NCBI GenBank assembly: GCA_943371425.1
Contig: CALRUR010000013.1
Span: 1-64,000, forward strand
DNA from: CAJBVG01 sp943371425
Lineage (GTDB): Bacteria; Bacteroidota; Bacteroidia; Sphingobacteriales; Sphingobacteriaceae
DNA: 64,000 nucleotides
Direction of reading: 5' to 3'
This document shows, one piece after another, positions 30,356-39,907 of the stretch (its first letter is position 1; every line of letters starts with the position of its first letter). Made by a program: the position numbers and the translations under genes. The notes beneath the pieces are model-generated. The model was given only the letters and a program-made list of their open reading frames with translations, made no database searches and was not told where the DNA came from.

Positions 30356-32878
30356 TCAATTCTTGATATTTCTTTTTCGCTTTGCAAATTTAGCAATCTC
30401 GAACCAAATTACGGAGGTAAATCCTACTGCAATACATAACAATAATTGAACGATGGTTAATTTTTCAAATTCAAAAAAAGCAGTTATGGGTTTTATAAAA
30501 AGCATTGCTCCAACCAAGCTTACAGTTATTAAAATAATATACAATACCATGTTATTTTTATACTTAAGCGTTGTAAGTATCGAATAGTAAAACGAACGAT
30601 TAATTAAGGTTAGAAATATATTTGCAGCTATTAACACTGTAAACGTCATGGTTCTGGTTAATGCTTCATTGTATCCGTTATATATTGCATACCTATAGAT
30701 AAATAAAGTTCCAAGTGTAATTACTAAACCTTGTATGATACTAGTAGAGAGTTCTCGCCAATTAAAAAAAGTAGTACTTAAGGCTTTTGGTTTCTGTAAC
30801 ATGGTATTTTTTTCCATGGGTTCATTTTCATAAATAATAGAACAGGTTGGGCCCATAATAATTTCTAAAAAAATTACATGTATTGGCGAAAAAATATTTG
30901 GGTAAATCCATCCTAAGGCTAATGGAATAAACACTGTTAGGATGATAGGAATGTGTATGGAAATTATATATTGTATTGCTTTTTTTAAGTTAGCATATAT
31001 TTTTCTGCCCATAGCAATGGCATCTACCATTTTCGATAAATCGTCTTCCAATAATATTAAGGATGCTGCTTGTTTGGCAATTTCCGTTCCTTTTTTACCC
31101 ATCGCAATTCCTATATGGGCTGCTTTTAAGGCGGGGCCATCGTTCACTCCGTCGCCGGTCATGGCTACAATTTGCTTATTTAATTTTAATGCATTAATAA
31201 TTTTCAATTTCGCTTCCGGAAACATTCTTGTAAAGACGTTTGTATTTAATACACAATTGTTAAGCTCTGCTTCATCAAATTTCATTAGTTCATCACCTGT
31301 AATACTATTTTCATAACCCACAAAACCTATTTGCTTGGCAATAGCAACAGTTGTTTCTGTATTATCGCCTGTAATTATTTTAACATTAATTCCGGCTTTG
31401 TAAAAATGTTCCAGCACTTGTTGTATGTTCTTTTTGGGCGGATCATAAAATGCAACAATCCCTAAAAAAGTAAAGGGTAATTCCTCTTGTGTTGTTGGAA
31501 ATTCTTTGGCTGTAAACTCAGACACTCCAACTCCTAATACTCTATAACCATCTTTGGCTAAAAGTTCTATTGCATTTTGTGTTTGCTTTAGCTCTTGTTC
31601 AGTAAGTTTCGAAACCTTCATCATGGCCTCTGGTGCACCTTTGGCTGCTATCACTCTCCTACCGTTACCATCCTCAAACACATGTGTCATCATCGGTGGT
31701 TTACCTTCTAATGCATATTCGTGTATTAATTTATAATTCGGTCTGTCATCCTTAAGTGTAGTATCTGTATAAGATTTATGAAGTGCTAATTCCATTGCAT
31801 CAAATGGAATAGGTTCACTTGCCCACATTGCCATTTCAATTAACTGAATTTCATGAGTACTTAACGTTCCATTGGGTTCCACAATTTTATCTGTTCCTAA
31901 TAGATAAATTTTTGCTAAACTCATTTTGTTCTCTGTTATGGTACCGGTTTTATCTGTACATATAACTGTTGCACTGCCCAACGTTTCCACTGTTTTCATT
32001 TGTTTAACTACTATACCCATTTTCATTAATCGCCAAGCGCCCAACGCCATAAAAGTGGTAAAGGCCACGGGTATTTCCTCTGGCAAAATGCTCATAGCTA
32101 AGGTTAGCGATTGTAATAAACTGCTTAAAATATTATGCGAATGCCAGAAATTAATAATCCATACTACTACAAAAAATACCACGCCAATAATGGCCATCTT
32201 TTTTACAAAATTTGCAATTTGTATTTCTAAAGGAGTTTTTTCTTCGTCGATACTTTCTAAACTCGATCCAATTTTCCCTAAGCGTGTTTCATTGCCAATG
32301 GCTGTAATTACTGCAACTGCAAGCCCAGTAGCCACACTGGTTCCATTGTATATAAATTTATCTTCAGATGTTTTATCTTTAGTTACAGATAGAGATTCGC
32401 CCGTAAGTATCGATTCATTTACAGAAAAATCATTGGAATGTACAATGGTCCCATCAGCAGTAATCAAGGTACCTTCTTCCACCATCAAACTATCGCCTAC
32501 TACTAAGTCCTCGCTTTTTATCTCCTCTACTTTACCATTGCGTATAACTTTACAAGTAGGCTGTGTATAATCTTTTAATTTCTCTAATGCATTTTTACTC
32601 CTCGAAAATTGAAATAAGGAAATGGAGGTTTGAAATACGATGGCTACGGTTAAAAATATACCGTCGCCTGTTTTTCCACTTATAAAATAAATAGTAGAAG
32701 CAACCAATAATAATATCATCATTGGCTCTTGCACTATTCGCTTTAGGGTATTTAAGAAATTATTTTCTTTTTTATAATCTAATTTATTACGACCAAATTT
32801 TTCTCTTGCAAGAATTACCTGCTCGTTGCTTAGACCTTTAATGTCGATGTTAGTTACAGGCATACCCAAAGATACCAT
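30356..32878 (-). CDS. Cation-transporting P-type ATPase (P2, Ca2+-type)
   Basis: 840 residues; ATP-driven cation pump of the inner membrane. The phosphorylated Asp is 309 in CTDKTGTI (counted from the ATG at 32878). The actuator motif is LTGES. The nucleotide domain has KGAPEAMM, and the hinge motif is MTGDGVNDGPALKAA. The fourth transmembrane helix carries PEEIP, the calcium-pump position. About ten transmembrane helices. A second ATG at 32863 lies three bases after a TATCTTTG box, like cbs, GH16 and prmC, and may be the true start. It is the last of four minus-strand genes with MbnP-like, diheme peroxidase and YHYH proteins, so its ion may be a metal handled by that set. Confidence 0.92.
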   Translation of the reverse strand: MVSLGMPVTNIDIKGLSNEQVILAREKFGRNKLDYKKENNFLNTLKRIVQEPMMILLLVASTIYFISGKTGDGIFLTVAIVFQTSISLFQFSRSKNALEKLKDYTQPTCKVIRNGKVEEIKSEDLVVGDSLMVEEGTLITADGTIVHSNDFSVNESILTGESLSVTKDKTSEDKFIYNGTSVATGLAVAVITAIGNETRLGKIGSSLESIDEEKTPLEIQIANFVKKMAIIGVVFFVVVWIINFWHSHNILSSLLQSLTLAMSILPEEIPVAFTTFMALGAWRLMKMGIVVKQMKTVETLGSATVICTDKTGTITENKMSLAKIYLLGTDKIVEPNGTLSTHEIQLIEMAMWASEPIPFDAMELALHKSYTDTTLKDDRPNYKLIHEYALEGKPPMMTHVFEDGNGRRVIAAKGAPEAMMKVSKLTEQELKQTQNAIELLAKDGYRVLGVGVSEFTAKEFPTTQEELPFTFLGIVAFYDPPKKNIQQVLEHFYKAGINVKIITGDNTETTVAIAKQIGFVGYENSITGDELMKFDEAELNNCVLNTNVFTRMFPEAKLKIINALKLNKQIVAMTGDGVNDGPALKAAHIGIAMGKKGTEIAKQAASLILLEDDLSKMVDAIAMGRKIYANLKKAIQYIISIHIPIILTVFIPLALGWIYPNIFSPIHVIFLEIIMGPTCSIIYENEPMEKNTMLQKPKALSTTFFNWRELSTSIIQGLVITLGTLFIYRYAIYNGYNEALTRTMTFTVLIAANIFLTLINRSFYYSILTTLKYKNNMVLYIILITVSLVGAMLFIKPITAFFEFEKLTIVQLLLCIAVGFTSVIWFEIAKFAKRKRNIKN

Positions 32879-32925
32879 TTAAATATCTCAGATACAGTGA
32901 ATCCAACCATTTCACTAATTCAATT

Positions 32926-34296
32926 TTATTTATTAATTATTACCTTTCTAGAAATAGTTGTAGCTCCAGATGTTAAATAAATAATATAAGTTCCAGCGTA
33001 TAAGGTTTGAACATCAAAATAACCAATAGTTTGGCCTTTATTAATTTTAGCAACTTGCATTAATTTACCTTGTGTATCATACAATTTTAAGTCGATATCA
33101 TCTGTATTAATACCAGTTACTTGAATTGCAATAAGATCTGATTGAGGGTTTGCAATTATTTTTATGGATGAATTATTTAATGCAGTATTAACATTAGATA
33201 GCACAGGATTATATACCGTGGTAGTTTCTGTAACCGACGTTACTTTTGCACCTATTTTATTACCGTAGTAAGTTGGGCCAATTAAATAAGGGTAAGTAGA
33301 ATTGTGGTTCGCATCAACTGTGGCAAAATAACAATATATACCATTCGGATATTCTGGAGTAACACAAAAACGACCGTTATGAATGTCGAGGTAACTTTGG
33401 TCTGTATTCGAAACCCATTCATAATCTTCTCTAAACGTTCCTAAGGGGTAGGTTGTACTAACAGCTGGCCCATCTGGTACATCGGTTTGGTCGGCATGGT
33501 GTGTTCTTACTGCAATGTTTCTTAATTGGTAACTAGATTTAATTCTTGTAATACCTCCAGTACCATCTGTATTTGCATACCCATAGGCTCCGTAAATCGG
33601 GAACCCATCATATGCAAAACCAATTAATGGGGAGTGTTGTGTAGTATCAATTGCATATAATCCATCGGCATCATATAAATTACAAATGGTAGAAATAACT
33701 TTTAAATCTAAATCAAAGGCACTTGGATTTTGGTGATGGTGATAATTCGTACCTGCCGGATGACCTTTAGCACAATCGAAACCTAAACGCTCATAAACAA
33801 TCGCATCTCTATTCCAAGATTGCGTAGTGCCCATGCCTCCTGGGCAAGGCGGATTTCCTGGGCCACCACACCATGCATTAGTAGTAGTATTCCATGCAAC
33901 ACCGTCTCTAAAATCGAACATGGCTACACCATTCACAAATATGCCTGTATTGCCTCCACTTGTTGGAGTTTTTGTTCCCGTATTTTCTGTAGGAACCAAG
34001 GGTAATTTAAATATCGCGTTTTGATTTCCTGCTTGGTTAGTATTACCATCTAAATAAGGGCCCACATGGTAAGCTGGCATTCCAGTGGTATTAATGTAAA
34101 CACTGCTTGCAGAATACCTAACTTGTTGGCAGTTCACAACTATACCGTGAGAAATTGGAGTAGAATTTCCAGATACATAATAATAACCAGTTGTAGAGGT
34201 ATTTTGTAACCATTTTGTAATGGCAGGGTTGGTTTGCGCTTGTATGTTAAACGTTAATAATAACAACAAACCTAGGGGTAAGAATATTTTGTTCAT
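32926..34296 (-). CDS. Secreted YHYH-domain protein with T9SS sorting domain
   Basis: 456 residues. Signal peptide (about 4-20, LTFNIQA). The YHYH domain (about 180-330) has GHPAGTNYHHHQNPSAFDLD, LIGFAYDGFPIYGAYGY, RTHHADQTDVPDGP and YDHWV-like EDYEWV; this His/Tyr-rich module is thought to bind metal. The C-terminal 75 residues are a type IX sorting domain (YDTQGKLMQVAKI ... GTYIIYL). It follows the diheme peroxidase gene by 44 bp. The combination suggests an extracellular metal (possibly copper) protein; no catalytic function is established. Confidence 0.85.
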   Translation of the reverse strand: MNKIFLPLGLLLLLTFNIQAQTNPAITKWLQNTSTTGYYYVSGNSTPISHGIVVNCQQVRYSASSVYINTTGMPAYHVGPYLDGNTNQAGNQNAIFKLPLVPTENTGTKTPTSGGNTGIFVNGVAMFDFRDGVAWNTTTNAWCGGPGNPPCPGGMGTTQSWNRDAIVYERLGFDCAKGHPAGTNYHHHQNPSAFDLDLKVISTICNLYDADGLYAIDTTQHSPLIGFAYDGFPIYGAYGYANTDGTGGITRIKSSYQLRNIAVRTHHADQTDVPDGPAVSTTYPLGTFREDYEWVSNTDQSYLDIHNGRFCVTPEYPNGIYCYFATVDANHNSTYPYLIGPTYYGNKIGAKVTSVTETTTVYNPVLSNVNTALNNSSIKIIANPQSDLIAIQVTGINTDDIDLKLYDTQGKLMQVAKINKGQTIGYFDVQTLYAGTYIIYLTSGATTISRKVIINK

Positions 34297-34340
34297 ATTT
34301 TGTAAAATGAATAATTAGAGGGTTAGACGATGTAAGAAAT

Positions 34341-35369
34341 TTAATCCTTCGTGAGTTCCATTATATTTTTATACTGATGTTTTTTATTGAACACAAACTC
34401 TTTATCGTTTAAGGTTAATAAAAAAGCAACTAAATCAATTTTTTCATTTGCAGTTAACTTAATCTTCGTTTTCAATTTTGTAGATGTTGTTTTTGAATCA
34501 GCTATTCCATCGGTATAATGGTTTATCACTTCTTTTAAAGTAAAAAACCTTCCATCGTGCATGTACGGATAGGTATAGGATAAATTACGTAGGCTTGGTA
34601 CCTTAAATTTGTAGTAATCGGTACTTAGTTGGCTTATGTTAAATCTTCCAAGATCGTTTAAAATTGGGTCAATTGCTAAACCATTGTTTTCAAATTCATA
34701 GTTTGTAAATAAAGGTTCTGCATGGCAAGTATTACAATTATTCTTGAACAAATTATGGCCGTTTTGTTCCTGTAAAGTAAATTTATCTAAACCCAAAATC
34801 ACTCTATCATATTTTGAATTGGCAGAAACAAGTGTTAATTGAAACTGCGATAAAGCTTTTAAAATCTTTGCACTCGTAATGGTGGTATCATTAAAAGCTT
34901 TTGTAAAAATGGTTCTGTAAGCCGTATTATTTTTAAGTTTAGTAATTACTTGAGTTATGTTACTTCCCATTTCGTTTGGGTGAGATATAGGAGCCAACGC
35001 TTGCATGTCTAAATGATTTATAGCACCATCCCACATAAAGGAAGTTTGCCAAGCTAAATTAAAAAGTGCGGGCGCATTTCTATTCCCAATAGAATCGTTA
35101 ATTCCATGGCTTAGCTCATGGTCGGTATGTGCAAAAGAGTTATATGGTGAGTGGCAGGATGCGCATGAAACGGTATTGTTTGCAGAGAGAATGGGATCAT
35201 AAAACAACCCACGACCTAATTCTATGGTTACAGAATCGAGCGGATTTTTACTGAAATTATAAGCAGGTATTGGAAAATGTTTTGGTTGAAATATAAAAGA
35301 ATTATTTTTTGTAAGTATAAACGACAAAGAAAGTAATGCACAAATAACCAAAATTGACTTTGTTTTCAT
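34341..35369 (-). CDS. Diheme cytochrome c peroxidase / MauG-MbnH-like protein
   Basis: 342 residues. Signal sequence at the N-terminus (about 5-21). Two CxxCH heme motifs: Cys69-Cys72-His73 (CASCHS) and Cys212-Cys215-His216 (CNTCHA). The MauG/CcpA-type fold includes GRGLFYDPILSANNTVSCASCH and YPYMHDGRFFTLKEVINHY. Its ATG overlaps the stop of the MbnP-like gene (TAATG). In methanobactin operons MbnH, a diheme relative, oxidises a Trp of its partner MbnP to kynurenine. The same arrangement here makes a protein-modifying role more likely than H2O2 detoxification (inference). Confidence 0.9.
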   Translation of the reverse strand: MKTKSILVICALLSLSFILTKNNSFIFQPKHFPIPAYNFSKNPLDSVTIELGRGLFYDPILSANNTVSCASCHSPYNSFAHTDHELSHGINDSIGNRNAPALFNLAWQTSFMWDGAINHLDMQALAPISHPNEMGSNITQVITKLKNNTAYRTIFTKAFNDTTITSAKILKALSQFQLTLVSANSKYDRVILGLDKFTLQEQNGHNLFKNNCNTCHAEPLFTNYEFENNGLAIDPILNDLGRFNISQLSTDYYKFKVPSLRNLSYTYPYMHDGRFFTLKEVINHYTDGIADSKTTSTKLKTKIKLTANEKIDLVAFLLTLNDKEFVFNKKHQYKNIMELTKD

Positions 35370-36043
35370 TACTCAATAAGGTTAAATAATGAGGGTAGTT
35401 CGTTAGCAATTTGTACAGATTGTGGGTTAGGCGACATTACTTGGTAAGTTTTTGCTACATCTATTTTTTCAAACAAATCTGCTAAATTAATTTCAATTTT
35501 TGCACTAGAAGTAAAATGCTTTGATGTTACAACCACATTTCTTAATGCATTAAAAGGATCCTTGTAGCCACCAATATGCCAATAAAACTTATGGTACCTG
35601 GCCGGACAATTACTTGCCACTCCTTCTAATTTAAAATTGATGTACCCGCTTTGCCAAGTCCAATACATTCCTGTTGTGGGATCCAATGCACCCTCTAATG
35701 CACCAACTGTATTGGTTAGGCTATCTATACCAATGTTAAATTTTATATTGTTAAAACTGAGTTTAATTTTTTCTTTTATAAAAAGCGAATTCGAGTCTAA
35801 CCCATCAATTAAATAAACAGGTTGAGCGGATGTATAAATTAAAGAATCGTTATAATAATAGTTCAAATTAGAAATGTAAAATTTGAAATTAGTTAGTTTA
35901 ATAGTATTTCCATTTAAGAGGTATTCCTTTTGAATTTGGAACAATTCCGTTTTAAATGAAGGTACAAACTGAATAGACTTAAACTCTTGAGCAGAAAGCT
36001 TAATAGAAAAGAATAATAAAATAAATGCAATTATATTTTTCAT
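35369..36043 (-). CDS. MbnP-like metal-binding protein
   Basis: 224 residues. Signal peptide (about 3-18, KLSAQ). The family signature FNIGIDSLTN...DPTTGMYWTWQSGYINFKLEG is at about 103-141, with Trp128 and Trp130. Further candidate ligands or modified residues are Cys146, His151, Trp155 and His156 (SNCPARYHKFYWHIGG). MbnP proteins bind copper after a partner MbnH forms kynurenine from a conserved Trp. First of a probable four-gene operon with the diheme protein, YHYH protein and P-type ATPase. No methanobactin precursor gene is visible here. Confidence 0.82.
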   Translation of the reverse strand: MKNIIAFILLFFSIKLSAQEFKSIQFVPSFKTELFQIQKEYLLNGNTIKLTNFKFYISNLNYYYNDSLIYTSAQPVYLIDGLDSNSLFIKEKIKLSFNNIKFNIGIDSLTNTVGALEGALDPTTGMYWTWQSGYINFKLEGVASNCPARYHKFYWHIGGYKDPFNALRNVVVTSKHFTSSAKIEINLADLFEKIDVAKTYQVMSPNPQSVQIANELPSLFNLIE

Positions 36044-36141
36044 TTTAAAATTGGCTCAAGAGTTAAAGAAAATCTAATTCTAAGGTACTAATAGATTTGA
36101 ATTGAACTAAATTTGATCAATAATTTTGCAAAATCTTAATT

Positions 36142-36570
36142 TTACTCCTGTATTTTACAACCATGTTTGGCATCTCGAAGTTGATTTTCTATGGAGTTTC
36201 CGTCTAATAACGACCAATGTTCAATAATTTTCCCTTCAGACATTTTATAAAATCTATAGCCAATTGTAGAAATTTCTAAAGAAGTTGGTTCAATGTTTCT
36301 CCAACTACCAATATGAATTAGGTGCATTCGTATTTTCAACATTACTTTGTCATTTTCGCATAGCATTTCTTCTATAGTTGTATGGTGTTTAAAAGATTTA
36401 CCCGTTTCAATAATCCATAACTTAGTGCCTTCCATATTAATTGGAAATGAAGGTGGTAAGGAATGATCTACGTAGCCATCTGCTATATAATGACTAATAT
36501 TATCTAAAAGTTGTTGATTCCAAATTTCTTCAATAAAATTTGCGATGATTGATTTGTTTTTTGTATTCAT
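36142..36570 (-). CDS. SnoaL-like / ester-cyclase-family protein
   Basis: 142 residues from the ATG at 36570. The longer frame adds 12 residues not typical of the family. NTF2-like cone fold: IIANFIEEIWNQQLLDNISHYIADGYVDHS at the start, then IEEMLCENDKVMLKIRMHLIH and a C-terminal GKIIEHWSLLDG. Related to polyketide cyclases, but most such stand-alone proteins have unknown substrates. Downstream of a Crp/Fnr-type gene on the same strand (77 bp gap) and possibly its target. Confidence 0.78.
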   Translation of the reverse strand: MNTKNKSIIANFIEEIWNQQLLDNISHYIADGYVDHSLPPSFPINMEGTKLWIIETGKSFKHHTTIEEMLCENDKVMLKIRMHLIHIGSWRNIEPTSLEISTIGYRFYKMSEGKIIEHWSLLDGNSIENQLRDAKHGCKIQE

Positions 36571-36647
36571 TTTTATCTTTAATTGTGAATTGCAAACATC
36601 CATCAATTAAATAAAAAACAACTGTGATAATAATCACAAAACAAAAA

Positions 36648-37229
36648 TTAAACTATTTTACTTCTTATTCTGCTTAATGTTTCTCTTGTAATACCTAAAT
36701 AGGATGATAAGTGAGTTAGGCTTACTCTTTGTAAGATTGCAGGTTTGTGATTCAATAAATATTGGTATCGCTCTGTTGGACTATAAATCTTAAATAAATT
36801 ACTATGCTCTTCTTTAGTTAATAATAATTGTTCTAATAACTTTCTTCCAAATGATTCGATTTCAGAGGACACTTTGTATAAATCAAGTAATTTATCTCGG
36901 TCTATTTCGAAAACACAAGTATCTTCCATTGCTACTATGTTTGAATCTGCAGGGGTTGAATTAATCAGACTTTCTAAATTCGTTGTAAATTGGCCTTCAA
37001 ATATAAAATCTATATTTATTTCCGAACCATCTTTGAGTAAATATGTGCGCAACTGCCCGCTTTCAATAAAGAATATAGACTTACAGATTTCACCCTCATT
37101 AAGTAAAATATCCCCTTTCTTAAAAAACTTTTGATTGGCAATTTCAACAAATTGATTTAAACTAGAATTAGAAATTTCAGTTAATTCTGTTATTTTTTTC
37201 AACAATAATGTATTAGAAATTTTTGTCAA
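36648..37229 (-). CDS. Crp/Fnr-family regulator, short form
   Basis: 193 residues. Cyclic-nucleotide-binding-like domain with FFKKGDILLNEGEICKSIFFIESGQLRTYLL, then a short C-terminal HTH (VSLTHLSSYLGITRETLSRIRSKIV). The start is TTG: an in-frame TAG lies six bases upstream and there is no ATG before the conserved domain. Same architecture as the gene at 27628, a common Bacteroidota type whose effector is not known. Neighbours are the ester-cyclase-like gene downstream and DoxX-like genes upstream. Confidence 0.85.
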   Translation of the reverse strand: MTKISNTLLLKKITELTEISNSSLNQFVEIANQKFFKKGDILLNEGEICKSIFFIESGQLRTYLLKDGSEINIDFIFEGQFTTNLESLINSTPADSNIVAMEDTCVFEIDRDKLLDLYKVSSEIESFGRKLLEQLLLTKEEHSNLFKIYSPTERYQYLLNHKPAILQRVSLTHLSSYLGITRETLSRIRSKIV

Positions 37230-37317
37230 GAAACTATTAATTAGATTTTATTTATAATGTAACAATTCAACAATTTTATTAGTCCAATTGTCGGTTTTAA
37301 AATATGTTTTATGCTTA

Positions 37318-37662
37318 TTAATAGGAATTTACAGCGATGTAAAAAATATAAGCATTTAACAACATGTAAAATGCAGCAGGTATACTAACCAATAAACTAT
37401 CTTTTACTTTTATTCTAACTGCTACCCCAAAAAACATTAACAATGCCAGTCCTCCTGATGATATAATTAAAATAAGAGAAATTTTTAATCCTACCAATAG
37501 ACCTACAGCTCCTAATAATTCTAAAATAGCAGTTAATGCTCCTACCTTTTCTAAGCCAAAGCGTTTAAACTCTAATTTCATTTTTGAGGATGTAAAATAA
37601 ACTATTCCATAACCCAAAAAAGATAGACTCGAAAAGGCAATTAAGAAATTTAATAAATTCAT
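37318..37662 (-). CDS. DoxX-like membrane protein
   Basis: 114 residues, four hydrophobic segments (about 5-25, 43-63, 68-85 and 92-110). The LEFKRFGLEKVGALTAILELLGAVGLLVGL segment is typical of DoxX_2-like proteins. Lies 1 bp after a related protein of the same length at 37664, from which it is probably derived by tandem duplication. Function unknown. Confidence 0.7.
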   Translation of the reverse strand: MNLLNFLIAFSSLSFLGYGIVYFTSSKMKLEFKRFGLEKVGALTAILELLGAVGLLVGLKISLILIISSGGLALLMFFGVAVRIKVKDSLLVSIPAAFYMLLNAYIFYIAVNSY

Positions 37663-37663
37663 T

Positions 37664-38008
37664 CTATAGTAAATTTAATGCTATTGCTGCAATAAACAAA
37701 CACAGTAGTAAGAGAACCAAGGAAGGCAATTTTTTCTGTATGGTATTACCAACTTTGAAATGAAAGTATTGAGCAGAAAGCATAAAAAAGGCTAATAATA
37801 AAGCAGGTATCAATATTAAATCTGTATGCCAAATTCCTGCCACTAATAAGGTGGATAATGATAGTTTAGATGCACCTACTATGTTGCGAGTTAAATCACT
37901 TAAACCATATTGTTTAAATTCTTTCTGCACATTATCGAACCTAAACACCCAAACTATTACAATCGACAATGCTACTGTAATTTGAGCTATAATAGAAATA
38001 TTTGTCAT
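37664..38008 (-). CDS. DoxX-like membrane protein
   Basis: 114 residues, four hydrophobic segments. VQKEFKQYGLSDLTRNIVGASKLSLSTLLVAGI aligns with the same region of the downstream neighbour, and equal length plus tight spacing point to tandem duplication and possible heterodimerisation. It lies 41 bp after the cytidine deaminase gene on the same strand. Confidence 0.68.
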   Translation of the reverse strand: MTNISIIAQITVALSIVIVWVFRFDNVQKEFKQYGLSDLTRNIVGASKLSLSTLLVAGIWHTDLILIPALLLAFFMLSAQYFHFKVGNTIQKKLPSLVLLLLCLFIAAIALNLL

Positions 38009-38049
38009 AATTTATTTTTTTGGGTATTTTTTATTGTGTTGGTAGCAAA

Positions 38050-38520
38050 CTAGAAAAGAAAAATCATGGGTAAAAAATTCTCTACTCCTTCTGCAATTAA
38101 TACTTTGTTCGTATCAGAATATAATATCATTCTGATTTTTTCTTTTTGCTTCAATTCGTATTCTGCAATTACTTGCAAGCAAGCACCACAAGGCTTAATC
38201 ATTTCTTTGTAAGTTAACTCTTTGTTATTAGCTGTAATAGCTATTGCTTTTATGCTTACATCTTTGTAGTTCGCTCCAAAATGAAACAAGGCAACTCGCT
38301 CTGCACATAAACCAGATGGGTATGCTCTGTTTTCTTGATTATTGCCTAATACAAACTCCCCATTGCTTAATAACAAACTGGCGCCCACACTAAAATTAGA
38401 ATAAGGCGCATACGCATTTTCTCTAGCTTTAAGCGATTGCTCAACACACTTTTTATCAAGATCAGTAAGTTCTTCGAATTTATAATTTTCGTAGCGAATT
38501 GTTTTTTCGATTTTATCCAT
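38050..38520 (-). CDS. cdd: Cytidine deaminase
   Basis: Hydrolyses cytidine or deoxycytidine to uridine; zinc enzyme of pyrimidine salvage. 156 residues. The zinc/catalytic motif CAERVALFH contains the proton-shuttling Glu, and the PCGACLQVIAEYE motif holds two more Cys ligands. NQENRAYPSGLCAE is the substrate loop. Somewhat longer than the tetrameric Bacillus type but the same form. Overlaps the alkB-like gene by 8 nt, so cotranscribed with it although no functional link is evident. Confidence 0.93.
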   Translation of the reverse strand: MDKIEKTIRYENYKFEELTDLDKKCVEQSLKARENAYAPYSNFSVGASLLLSNGEFVLGNNQENRAYPSGLCAERVALFHFGANYKDVSIKAIAITANNKELTYKEMIKPCGACLQVIAEYELKQKEKIRMILYSDTNKVLIAEGVENFLPMIFLF

Positions 38521-39595
38521 TAGCTCTGTTTTTCCATTCCTCTAATCTACCATTCATAAGTTTAAACCACAAGGGCGGAATTAAGGTTAATACTACCATG
38601 GCGGGGTATCCGTTGGGTAATTGCGGACTATCATCATATGCATCTAACAATTGGTAGTTTTTAGTTGCATACATGTGGTGGTCGGCATGCCTTTGTAATT
38701 GAAATAAAAAATAATTGCTGTATATAAAATTGGCATTCCAACTATGTTTAGGGTTTACTTTCTCATATACTCCCGGCGATAGCTCTTTACGTTCTATTCC
38801 ATAATGTTCAATATAATCTACCGCCTCTAATAAACTAAAAGATAAAAATGCTTGTGCTAATAAAAATAAATTAAGTTGGTAGTTTATACTATTGCTAAAC
38901 AAATACACACCAACATTTATAAAGAGTAATATTAATACCGATGCAATTGTTAATCGGTATACTTCATTCGTCCAATAATTCGATTTTTGTTTGCGTTGTG
39001 CTAATCGTTCGTTTTCTATTTTTATACTGTTTATGAAGCCACCTATTACGGCTTGCTTCCAAAACACAAAATAACTTTGATTTTTTCTGGCAGTTGCTGG
39101 ATCTTTAGGGGTGGCAACATGTACATGGTGACCCCTATTATGCTCAACATAAAAATAACCATAGCCTACTTGTACTAACAAAAACTTGGCTAAAAACTTC
39201 TCAAGTTTTTTAGTTTTATGGCCTAGCTCGTGTGCAATGGTAATACCCACCCCACCATTCATTATCATTGTATTTATTAATAATAACACTAATAAATGCG
39301 CGCTAATTTCTTGGGTACAGAATATATAAACTAACCAACACATCACACTAGTTTGGGCCAGCACCCAAACGTAGAGTATGTTTCTGTAATAACGCTCCTC
39401 TTTTATTTGTTGAGCTATCGTTTTATCGTAATTACTTGCATCTGTACCTAAAATTGGATCCATTATAGGCAATACAATAAACATTAAAATAGGCAATAAA
39501 TAAAAAGACCCTATATAGCCCGAATAATAACTCAATACTATGCTCAATGGAATTGCGAAAACTAAAAGGTATCCGTATTTGTTAATTTTTCGCAT
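38513..39595 (-). CDS. alkB: Alkane 1-monooxygenase (AlkB-type integral membrane di-iron hydroxylase)
   Basis: 360 residues; hydroxylates terminal methyl groups of alkanes or related lipids using rubredoxin and O2. All histidine boxes are present: HELGHK, EHNRGHHVHVATPKDPATAR, YIEHYGI and LQRHADHH. Six or so transmembrane helices. No rubredoxin or rubredoxin reductase gene is in view. In Bacteroidota such proteins may act on environmental alkanes or endogenous lipids; the family motif set supports AlkB over other fatty-acid hydroxylases. A GTA-type heptamer array lies just upstream of its start. Confidence 0.88.
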   Translation of the reverse strand: MRKINKYGYLLVFAIPLSIVLSYYSGYIGSFYLLPILMFIVLPIMDPILGTDASNYDKTIAQQIKEERYYRNILYVWVLAQTSVMCWLVYIFCTQEISAHLLVLLLINTMIMNGGVGITIAHELGHKTKKLEKFLAKFLLVQVGYGYFYVEHNRGHHVHVATPKDPATARKNQSYFVFWKQAVIGGFINSIKIENERLAQRKQKSNYWTNEVYRLTIASVLILLFINVGVYLFSNSINYQLNLFLLAQAFLSFSLLEAVDYIEHYGIERKELSPGVYEKVNPKHSWNANFIYSNYFLFQLQRHADHHMYATKNYQLLDAYDDSPQLPNGYPAMVVLTLIPPLWFKLMNGRLEEWKNRANG

Positions 39596-39610
39596 AGAAA
39601 TTAGTTTGGT

Positions 39611-39666
39611 GTAAGAAGTACGTTGTATTATGTATTATGTATTATGTACTTTGTACAATGTACAAA
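39611..39666. repeat. GTA-type heptamer array upstream of alkB
   Basis: Eight 7-nt units, all but none starting outside GTA (GTAAGAA, GTACGTT, GTATTAT three times, GTACTTT, GTACAAT, GTACAAA). The end forms a palindrome CTTTGTACAATGTACAAAG at 39649-39667. Confidence 0.9.
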
Positions 39667-39907
39667 GATTTCCTAATTATATAAAGTATTAAGTTTATAG
39701 ATTTCTGGTATAGCTTTAATTATTTAGGACATTATTTATGGCAATTAGTACCCATACAAAGTACAATGTACTTTGACCAGTAAGGGTACTTTATCATTTA
39801 ATTGTCAAGAATATATTACTGCACAACATTTAATAGATTATGTTGTTAAAGTAACATAGCATAAGTATCTCGGCGTTCTGCCGGGTGTTTTGGTTTAGTT
39901 GTAGTAA
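39667..39907. other. Gene-free stretch between alkB and the GIY-YIG gene
   Basis: Part of a 337-bp gap. Beyond the array it holds a second palindrome, CAAAGTACAATGTACTTTG, at 39757-39775, and a hairpin arm at 39881-39891 that can pair with part of the terminator stem at 39906-39915. I see no coding region or recognisable RNA family. Confidence 0.5.
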
